Origin: Thiotrichales bacterium | Lineage (GTDB): Bacteria > Pseudomonadota > Gammaproteobacteria > J044 | Length of the DNA stretch: 9,424 nt | NCBI GenBank assembly: GCA_024762895.1 | Contig: JANTGN010000094.1 | Span: 1-9,424, forward strand | Direction: 5' to 3' | Part shown: piece by piece, positions 1 through 5,824 of the stretch | Position numbering within the stretch: position 1 is the stretch's first letter | Layout: the number at the start of each line of letters is the position of its first letter | Made by a program: the position numbers and the translations under genes | Notes under the pieces: model-generated | Seen by the model: the letters and a program-made list of their open reading frames with translations, nothing else | Told to the model about the DNA's origin: nothing | The model's database searches: none

Positions 1-2
1 TC

Positions 3-380
3 GATGAAATCAATATCCTGCAGGCGAGCCTGCTGGCGATGAGCCGTGCCGTACAGGCGCTAACAGTACAACCGAATCATGCCCTGGTGGACGGCAATAA
101 GCTGCCCGATCTGCCCTGTACGGCCGAGGCCATTATCAAGGGGGATACCAAGGTGCCGGTCATTAGTGCCGCCTCTATTCTGGCCAAGGTCGAGCGCGAT
201 GCTGAGATGCTGGTGCTGCATGAGCGCTATCCACAATTTGGCTTCGATCAACATAAGGGCTATCCCACCGCCCAGCATCGATCCATACTCATCGAACAGG
301 GGCCCTGCGCCGAGCATCGACGTAGCTTTCGACCCGTCCGTGAGGCCCTGGAACGCCAGGCTACAGGTAGTAAACTCTGA
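3..380 (+). CDS. rnhB: Ribonuclease HII, 3' part (5' end outside window)
   Basis: The frame is open from the window edge and ends at TGA 378-380, giving about 125 C-terminal residues of a protein usually near 200 aa. RNase HII cuts the RNA strand of RNA/DNA hybrids and starts ribonucleotide excision repair by nicking 5' of a single ribonucleotide in duplex DNA. Visible family blocks are DEINILQASLLAM, LVDGN, IKGDTKVP, ISAASILAKV.RDAEM and GFDQHKGYPT near the C terminus. The Asp of LVDGN (codon 90-92) and the Asp of IKGD (144-146) lie 18 residues apart, matching the last two catalytic carboxylates of E. coli RNase HII (D108, D126). The first two catalytic residues would lie upstream of the window. 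The stop is 2 nt before dnaE, so the genes are probably translationally coupled. Nothing in the visible part looks broken. Confidence 0.95.
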   Translation, partial: DEINILQASLLAMSRAVQALTVQPNHALVDGNKLPDLPCTAEAIIKGDTKVPVISAASILAKVERDAEMLVLHERYPQFGFDQHKGYPTAQHRSILIEQGPCAEHRRSFRPVREALERQATGSKL

Positions 381-382
381 TT

Positions 383-3300
383 ATGGGCGATCCACGTTTC
401 GTCCACCTTCGGCTGCATACCGAGTACTCACTGGTCGATGGCCTGATTCGTATCAAGCCGCTCATGAAGGCCGTTGCCGAGAGTGGCGGCAGTGCCATTG
501 GGATTACCGATCAGTGCAATCTATTTGGGCTGGTCAAGTTTTATCGCGCAGCGATGGCCCAGGGCCTCAAACCCATTACCGGGGCCGATATCCTGATTAA
601 ACCCGAAAAGGGTGAGGATTCGCCTTATCGCCTGACCCTGATCTGCCAGGACAAAACCGGCTATCTGAATCTTTCCCGTCTGATATCACAGGCCTATCTG
701 GAAGGTCAGCATGGCGCCCTGCCGACCATCGATATCCAGTGGCTCACAGGTCAGACCGAGGGGCTGATTGCGCTCTCGGGTGGCAGGGAAGGGGATATCG
801 GGCGAGCCCTGATCACCGATAGCCTGGAGCAGGCCGAACAAGGTCTGCAGCGCTGGCGTCAGTTATTTCCGGAGCGCTTTTACCTCGAGCTGGTGCGTAC
901 CGGACGTGAGAATGAAGAACGCTATATTCATGCGGCCGTAGACCTGGCGGCAAGAACCGGTACGCCGGTGGTCGCTACCAACGATGCCCGCTTCATCAAA
1001 CCAGAAGACTTCGAGGCCCATGAGGCGCGGGTCTGTATTCACGATGGTCGTGTCCTGAACGATCGTAATCGGCCTCGAAATTACAGCGAGCAACAGTATC
1101 TGCGCAGCGAAGAAGAGATGTGCGCACTGTTCGAGGATATCCCCGAGGCCCTGGCCAACAGCGTCGAGATCGCCAAGCGTTGCAACCTGACCCTGGAATT
1201 TGGCACCTACTATCTACCCCAGTTCCCCATACCCGAGGGCCTGACCGAGGACGAATACTTCCGTCAGCTCGCCCATGAGGGGCTGGAAGAGCGGCTGCCC
1301 TATCTACTGGACAAGGAGGCCGAGGACTACCAGGAACAGCGCAGGGCCTATGAGGACCGCCTGGAGATCGAGCTGGGCGTCATCATTCAGATGGGATTCC
1401 CGGGTTACTTCCTGATCGTGGCCGACTTTATACGCTGGGCCAAGGACAATGCCATCCCAGTGGGGCCAGGGCGTGGATCGGGTGCCGGTTCCCTGGTGGC
1501 CTATGCGCTCAAGATCACCGACCTGGACCCCCTGCGTTATGACCTGCTGTTCGAACGATTCCTGAATCCCGAACGTGTCTCCATGCCCGATTTTGATATC
1601 GACTTCTGCATGGATAATCGCGACAAGGTTATCGATTACGTGGCCGGGCACTATGGTCGTGACCAGGTCTCACAGATCATTACCTATGGTTCCATGGCCG
1701 CCAAGGCCGTGGTGCGCGACGTGGGACGTGTACTGGGTCACCCCTATGGGTTCGTCGACCGCATTGCCAAGATGATCCCGTTTGAGATCGGCATGACCCT
1801 GGATAAGGCATTTGACGAGTCCGAGGATCTCAAGACTGCCTATGAAGACGAGGAAGAGGTCCAGATGCTGCTTGATCTGGCCCGTAAGCTTGAAGGGCTG
1901 TCGCGCAATGTCGGCAAACACGCCGGGGGTGTGGTCATCGCGCCTTCGCCACTGAGTGATTTCGTGCCCATCTACTGTGAACCGGGCGGGCAGGGCGTCG
2001 TCAGCCAGTTCGATAAGGACGATGTCGAGGCCATAGGCCTGGTCAAGTTCGACTTCCTTGGCCTGCGCACCCTGACCATCATCGACTGGGCGGTCCAGGC
2101 CATTAACCGGGTGCGAAAAGACCTCGGTGAGGAAGCGCTGGATATCAACCTCCTGCCCCTGGACGATTCTGAGACCTACGAGATGATCAAGCGCCAGGAG
2201 ACCACGGCCGTCTTCCAGGTGGAATCAGCGGGAATGAAGGACCTGATACGGCGCCTGCAACCCGATAGCTTCGAGGACATCGTGGCCCTGGTGGCCCTGT
2301 TTCGTCCCGGTCCGTTGCAATCGGGCATGGTGGATGACTTCATCAATCGTAAACACGGCCGTGCAGAGATCGATTACCCGCACCCCGACCTGGAGCCCAT
2401 ATTAGAGCCTACCTACGGCATCATCCTGTACCAGGAACAGGTCATGCAAATTGCCCAGGTGCTGGCCGGATATTCTCTAGGCGGTGCTGACCTGTTACGC
2501 CGTGCCATGGGTAAGAAAAAGCCCGAAGAGATGGCCAAGCAGCGTGAGATCTTCCTGGAAGGCTCGATAAAACGCGATGTTGATAAAGACCTGGCCAACT
2601 ACATCTTCGACCTGATGGAGAAGTTTGCAGGGTACGGATTCAACAAATCCCACTCGGCTGCTTACGCCCTGTTGTCATTCCAGACTGCCTGGCTCAAGGC
2701 TCATTATCCCTCCTACTTTATGGCCGCCGTTTTATCGGCCGATATGGATAACACCGACAAGGTCGTGACCCTGATCGAGGAATGCCGTCGTATGGGGCTG
2801 GAGGTCATCCCGCCGGATATCAATCAATCTCATTATGCCTTTGCCGCCGTCGACGATAAGACCGTCCTGTATGGGCTGGGTGCCATCAAGGGGGTGGGCG
2901 AGGGTGCCATCGAGGGCCTGATCGAGGACCGTGAACAGAACGGTTGTTTCGGTGGGCTAGCCGACTTCTGCAGCCGCCTGGAGACCGGCAAGCTGAACAG
3001 GCGCACCCTGGAGGCCATGATCAAGGCCGGCGCGCTGGACAGCCTGGGCCATAACCGTGCCAGCCTCATGGCCGGCGTACCCGAGGCCCTGAAGATCGCC
3101 GACAAGGCCCACCGTGATCAGACCGCCGGCCAGGATGATCTTTTTGGCGAGGTGATTACCTCCGAGACCGTGGAGGCGGTGATTCCACAGCAGCCAGAGT
3201 GGGAAGAGGAATTCCGCCTGGCCTCGGAAAAAGAGACCCTGGGACTTTATCTCACCGGTCATCCCATCACGCGTTATCTGGACGAACTCAAGGCCGTGAC

Positions 3301-3877
3301 CGGGCAACGACTGGGTGACCTGGAGATGGAGCGGCCAGACCCCGAGGCCGGCTACCGGGCCCAGAAGAAGGAAGTGACCGTGGCCGGGCTCATTATCGGG
3401 ATCAGGGTGCGGACTAATAATGATGGCCGTAAGTGGGCCGTGGTCACCCTGGATGATAAATCCGGTCGGGTGGATATCCTCATGTTCGCCGATAGTTTTG
3501 AGACCTGGCAGCATCTCCTGGTAGCGGATCGTGTTTTGATCGTAAAAGGGGGCATGAGTTTCGACGAACGTAATAATGGTTATTCCATACGCGCCCAGGA
3601 ATGTTTCGACATCGACCAGGCCCGTGCCCAGTTTGCAAGGCGCCTGATCCTGGATGTTCGCCCAGAACAGACCCAGAATGGTCTTATCCATCAACTGCAA
3701 AAGGCCCTCACGCCATATCGGGAGGGTAAATGCGATGTCTATATCAAATACCAAGGGCGGGATGCCGCGGCCGTACTCAGAATGGGCGATGAGTGGAAGA
3801 TACAACCCACCGACGAGTTAATGCATCGCCTGGGTGACGTATTAGGCAAGGAACAGGTACGTCTGCGTTACGATTAG
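383..3877 (+). CDS. dnaE: DNA polymerase III alpha subunit (replicative polymerase)
   Basis: A complete 1164-aa frame, against about 1160 in E. coli. It is the catalytic subunit of the chromosomal replicase, extending DNA within the core (alpha, epsilon, theta) on the beta clamp. Domains in order: PHP (about 1-280), C-family palm, thumb and fingers (about 290-810) with the glycine-rich GPGRGSGAGS (361-370) and PDFDIDF (402-408), helix-hairpin-helix (GLGAIKGVG, 831-839), OB fold (about 990-1075), and a C-terminal tau-binding region. Catalytic Asp residues by alignment with E. coli D401, D403 and D555 are D403, D405 and D557 (in VKFDFLGLRT). A clamp-binding QDDLF sits at 917-921, corresponding to E. 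coli QADMF. PHP metal ligands are degenerate (R10 where active PHPs have His; Q44 after D43), as in E. coli, so proofreading presumably relies on a separate DnaQ. ATG 383 is chosen because the protein then begins, as in E. coli, a few residues before the FVHLR block. It directly follows rnhB. Confidence 0.99.
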   Translation: MGDPRFVHLRLHTEYSLVDGLIRIKPLMKAVAESGGSAIGITDQCNLFGLVKFYRAAMAQGLKPITGADILIKPEKGEDSPYRLTLICQDKTGYLNLSRLISQAYLEGQHGALPTIDIQWLTGQTEGLIALSGGREGDIGRALITDSLEQAEQGLQRWRQLFPERFYLELVRTGRENEERYIHAAVDLAARTGTPVVATNDARFIKPEDFEAHEARVCIHDGRVLNDRNRPRNYSEQQYLRSEEEMCALFEDIPEALANSVEIAKRCNLTLEFGTYYLPQFPIPEGLTEDEYFRQLAHEGLEERLPYLLDKEAEDYQEQRRAYEDRLEIELGVIIQMGFPGYFLIVADFIRWAKDNAIPVGPGRGSGAGSLVAYALKITDLDPLRYDLLFERFLNPERVSMPDFDIDFCMDNRDKVIDYVAGHYGRDQVSQIITYGSMAAKAVVRDVGRVLGHPYGFVDRIAKMIPFEIGMTLDKAFDESEDLKTAYEDEEEVQMLLDLARKLEGLSRNVGKHAGGVVIAPSPLSDFVPIYCEPGGQGVVSQFDKDDVEAIGLVKFDFLGLRTLTIIDWAVQAINRVRKDLGEEALDINLLPLDDSETYEMIKRQETTAVFQVESAGMKDLIRRLQPDSFEDIVALVALFRPGPLQSGMVDDFINRKHGRAEIDYPHPDLEPILEPTYGIILYQEQVMQIAQVLAGYSLGGADLLRRAMGKKKPEEMAKQREIFLEGSIKRDVDKDLANYIFDLMEKFAGYGFNKSHSAAYALLSFQTAWLKAHYPSYFMAAVLSADMDNTDKVVTLIEECRRMGLEVIPPDINQSHYAFAAVDDKTVLYGLGAIKGVGEGAIEGLIEDREQNGCFGGLADFCSRLETGKLNRRTLEAMIKAGALDSLGHNRASLMAGVPEALKIADKAHRDQTAGQDDLFGEVITSETVEAVIPQQPEWEEEFRLASEKETLGLYLTGHPITRYLDELKAVTGQRLGDLEMERPDPEAGYRAQKKEVTVAGLIIGIRVRTNNDGRKWAVVTLDDKSGRVDILMFADSFETWQHLLVADRVLIVKGGMSFDERNNGYSIRAQECFDIDQARAQFARRLILDVRPEQTQNGLIHQLQKALTPYREGKCDVYIKYQGRDAAAVLRMGDEWKIQPTDELMHRLGDVLGKEQVRLRYD

Positions 3878-3954
3878 TTAAAAGCGAACTTATTCCAGGC
3901 CCTGATTCGAACAGCTAATACCAATGGATTACCCAAGCGGGAAGAAGAGAGCGA

Positions 3955-4536
3955 ATGGTTAAGAGTGCAAGGATAAGGGCCCTCGAACATGGCCTGATTA
4001 CATTCATCAAGCCTGCGCTAGACAACTACAATTTCAGCTATTACGCGCGCACTCGTGGTTTCTATCGCAAGTCTGGCGAATGTACACAGATCATCCAATT
4101 TCAACCCGGTGTACGGGGTGCTGAAGGGACCTTTACCGTCAATTTAGCCATTTATCATCCTGTCTACCATGATCCCAATGGCACACATTCAGGTCATCCC
4201 CGAGAATTTGACTGTTTAATGGAGTATCGGCAAAGGCTGGGGCCACTACGAGAATCCATTCGAACCAGATTTTTTAAATACGTCCTACCCGACACCGACC
4301 ATTGGCTATCCTGGTGGCTGACCACGATGCCTGATAAATGGTGGCCCTTCAGCGATGATGAAACCCTGAATAAGCAGTCACTAAAAAACGTACTCAGTCT
4401 ACTGGAGACCCATGGGCTTCCCTGGTTTGAGGCTAATACCAATACCGAGGCCATGAAAACGAGTTACTCGACTATACTGATGAGATTAGAGGGAAATGGA
4501 GAGCCGGTTGATCATGAAGGTCCTCCAGTCCCCTGA
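3955..4536 (+). CDS. DUF4304-like protein of unknown function
   Basis: A 193-aa cytosolic protein with no signal peptide or membrane segment. The N-terminal half resembles the DUF4304 family: an opening helix ending IKPAL (about 7-22), a GFYRKSGECTQIIQFQ stretch (35-50), and a beta strand TFTVNLAIYHP (59-69). The assignment is from remembered family pattern, not from a search. The middle is rich in aromatics (HWLSWW and DKWWPF within about 116-133), and the C terminus (about 178-193) is acidic and proline-containing, probably disordered. DUF4304 proteins have no established function; some sit in toxin/immunity or defence loci, but no toxin partner is visible here. The ATG at 3955 follows the purine-rich GAAGAAGAGAG. 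The gene starts 77 nt after dnaE with no clear terminator between, so read-through is possible. The yceI-family gene begins 35 nt downstream, suggesting a shared transcript. Confidence 0.65.
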   Translation: MVKSARIRALEHGLITFIKPALDNYNFSYYARTRGFYRKSGECTQIIQFQPGVRGAEGTFTVNLAIYHPVYHDPNGTHSGHPREFDCLMEYRQRLGPLRESIRTRFFKYVLPDTDHWLSWWLTTMPDKWWPFSDDETLNKQSLKNVLSLLETHGLPWFEANTNTEAMKTSYSTILMRLEGNGEPVDHEGPPVP

Positions 4537-4560
4537 TTAAAAAATGATAAAAAACCATCA

Positions 4561-4564
4561 GAGG
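4561..4564 (+). promoter_or_regulatory. Ribosome binding site of the yceI-family gene
   Basis: GAGG lies 7 nt before the ATG at 4572, within the purine-rich GAGGTAAGGAT. It is the clearest Shine-Dalgarno sequence in the cargo region and supports the start at 4572. Confidence 0.6.
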
Positions 4565-4571
4565 TAAGGAT

Positions 4572-5159
4572 ATGAAAGCCACAATCTTCCAAAGGATATT
4601 ACTGGTATTCCTGTTTTCGAGTATTGCCTGTGTCGCCTCAGCCGAGTGGCAACTGGATAATGAAGCATCAAGTATCCACTTTGTTTCGATTAAAAAATCC
4701 AAGATCGCCGAGATTAATCATTTTGGTGAAATGGACGGCGTCCTGAAAAAAAATGGTGAGGCAACAGTCAATATCAATCTTTCCAGTGTCCAGACCAAGA
4801 TCCAGATACGTGACGACCGAATGAAATCCATGTTGTTTGAGGTCGATCTTTTTCCGCAGGCCAATGTTACAACGCAGGTAGATATTGCCCAGGTGAATAA
4901 TATGAAACCTGGCGATAGTGCCCTGCAATCCCAGAAGCTCACCCTGACTTTACATGGGCATCAGAAAATGATCGATTCTACTTTTCAGGTAACCAGACTG
5001 TCAGGCGACAGGGTCATGGTTTCGACGATAGAGCCCCTGATTGTCAATGCGGATGATTTTGCGCTGGGAAAGGGGGTCGAGGCCCTGAGGAATGTGGCCA
5101 AACTTCCCTCTATCAGCACGGCGGTTCCGGTGACGGTGAACCTGATATTTGCTAAGTGA
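4572..5159 (+). CDS. YceI-family periplasmic lipocalin-like protein
   Basis: A 195-aa exported protein. Residues 1-24 form a signal peptide (Lys2 and Arg8, then a hydrophobic core LLVFLF) with a likely signal peptidase I site VASA|EW after A24. A Cys at 20 (SIAC) is a poor lipobox, so a lipoprotein is less likely. The mature part follows the YceI pattern: W26 with SSIHFVSIKK, a FGEMDG turn, VNINLSSVQT followed by IRDDRMKSMLF, LTLHGHQK (about 125-132), and a closing strand AVPVTVNLIF. The length matches the family (about 190 aa). YceI proteins are beta barrels; a Thermus homologue binds a polyisoprenoid in the barrel, and the family is linked to isoprenoid-quinone binding or transport and to stress responses. 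The physiological ligand here is unknown. This variant begins SSIHFVSIKK where classic YceI has HS.v.F...H, placing it in a divergent subgroup. A GAGG ribosome site precedes the start. No terminator-like hairpin with a T run follows. Confidence 0.88.
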   Translation: MKATIFQRILLVFLFSSIACVASAEWQLDNEASSIHFVSIKKSKIAEINHFGEMDGVLKKNGEATVNINLSSVQTKIQIRDDRMKSMLFEVDLFPQANVTTQVDIAQVNNMKPGDSALQSQKLTLTLHGHQKMIDSTFQVTRLSGDRVMVSTIEPLIVNADDFALGKGVEALRNVAKLPSISTAVPVTVNLIFAK

Positions 5160-5259
5160 AAGGTTTCTATTATGCCTCAACTACGAAAGTGCTTTTAATG
5201 GGATTTTTCCTAATCCTAAGTTAACACCTGGCAAGCTATGGGCCTTGAGCGTCGATTAA

Positions 5260-5448
5260 GGGTTTATTAACTTACCGTTATTTAGCGTTGTCTTTGCTGT
5301 TGTTGGATTCAGTTATAACGCCTGTCGGTTAGAGATCACAGGGGACAATAGCAATATCAGGATGGCCTCGTTTGAGGCCTTAATCCTGTTAGCCGAACTT
5401 GAACAACTCATCTATGCGGCACACTATGATAGGAACCAGGACAATTAA
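5260..5448 (+). pseudogene. Possible gene remnant, about 62 codons, no usable start
   Basis: The frame is open from just after TAA 5257-5259 to TAA 5446-5448. It encodes a hydrophobic stretch (LFSVVFAVVGF) followed by an amphipathic, protein-like stretch including YNACRLEITGDN, SNIRMASFEAL and EQLIYAAHYD. This order, a membrane segment then YN..R.E...N..IR.A.FE.L..L..LE.I...HYD, resembles a short membrane-anchored hypothetical family I recall from proteobacteria, which I cannot verify. The only in-frame ATG is 5362, giving just 28 aa and dropping the membrane segment. The frame stops soon after HYD, where I would expect such proteins to continue. The best reading is a truncated or frameshifted remnant; chance is possible. 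A hairpin at 5358-5388 lies inside it. Confidence 0.35.
5358..5388 (+). repeat. Two-step hairpin (nested perfect stems)
   Basis: CAGGAT (5358-5363) pairs with ATCCTG (5383-5388), and GGCCTC (5364-5369) pairs with GAGGCC (5374-5379) around a GTTT loop, with TTA (5380-5382) as a one-sided bulge. That is 12 base pairs in all. No T run follows, so it is not a standard intrinsic terminator. It overlaps the possible gene remnant at 5260-5448 and could simply reflect its codons. Confidence 0.5.
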
Positions 5449-5503
5449 TGAAATTTCCCAAAGACTCCATTACTCAAGTCCATCAAATTTCATAAGGGCA
5501 TTT

Positions 5504-5533
5504 ATGCATTGGACCGATTCAACTCCAATGCAT
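5504..5533. repeat. 10-bp perfect inverted repeat
   Basis: ATGCATTGGA (5504-5513) and TCCAATGCAT (5524-5533) are exact reverse complements separated by 10 nt. Not followed by a T run. It could be a protein-binding dyad, a transcript hairpin or a trace of a mobile element; the sequence does not decide between these. Confidence 0.6.
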
Positions 5534-5769
5534 TACAGAAATAATTTGAATTAGAATTTTTCAGATGGAGCTTCGACAGGGCGATTAGCTGGACATTCAA
5601 TCGTATAGTGTTTCCCATCAACACCATGAGATATGTTCCTTAGAAATAATAAGTGAATTCTTATATTGCTCAGCTATCTGTTGAATGATTATAGAATGTC
5701 CTTTTTTCCCATTGCTCCTGGTACTTTATTAAGTCTCGTCACAAACAAACTGGTGTTTTAATTTCATTT

Positions 5770-5824
5770 TATATAAGTTAGCAAAAAACCAACCATTTTA
5801 ATGTGATTAAAAGCATTAGCTAAT
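5770..5824 (+). promoter_or_regulatory. Putative control region of the diguanylate cyclase gene
   Basis: A -10-like TATATAA lies at 5770-5776, without a good -35 at 16-18 nt. Downstream is a dyad, TTTTAAT (5796-5802) and ATTAAAA (5806-5812) around GTG, and then the perfect palindrome ATTAGCTAAT (5815-5824), which ends at the base before the start codon. No strong Shine-Dalgarno sequence is visible, so a protein or structure binding these dyads could affect translation or transcription of the cyclase gene. Functional assignment is inference; the repeats themselves are exact. Confidence 0.35.

Larger units (their letters stand above)
5160..5824. other. 665-bp AT-rich intergenic region with decayed frame and dyads
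   Basis: No intact gene of normal size was found on either strand. The stretch is visibly richer in A and T than dnaE or accA. It holds an open frame of 62 codons without a convincing start (5260-5448), a two-step hairpin (5358-5388), a 10-bp perfect inverted repeat (5504-5533), a 9-bp inverted repeat ATGAAATTT/AAATTTCAT (5448-5456 with 5485-5493), a 40-codon minus-strand frame (5551-5673), and dyads next to the downstream cyclase gene (5796-5824). No tRNA fold, riboswitch or insertion-sequence end was recognised. It looks like a site of past insertion and decay plus the regulatory region of the cyclase gene, but that is inference. Confidence 0.6.

Noticed and set aside
2957..3805. A 282-codon open frame on the minus strand inside dnaE
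   Set aside because: It lies wholly antisense to a strongly conserved part of dnaE, its product matches nothing I recognise, and long antisense frames are expected from the codon bias of the sense gene.
3924..3962. Small upstream frame (ATG 3924, 12 codons) overlapping the start of the DUF4304-like gene
   Set aside because: It is very short, with no ribosome site and no sign of conservation; it overlaps the real start only by chance as far as can be seen.
5448..5493. 9-bp inverted repeat ATGAAATTT/AAATTTCAT as a possible operator
   Set aside because: The arms are AT-rich with AAATTT cores, the spacer is 28 nt, and such pairs arise easily in AT-rich DNA; listed only as part of the intergenic description.
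5802..5806. TGTGA resembling half of a CRP site upstream of the cyclase gene
   Set aside because: The second half (TCACA at 6-nt spacing) is absent, so it is not a supported CRP site.
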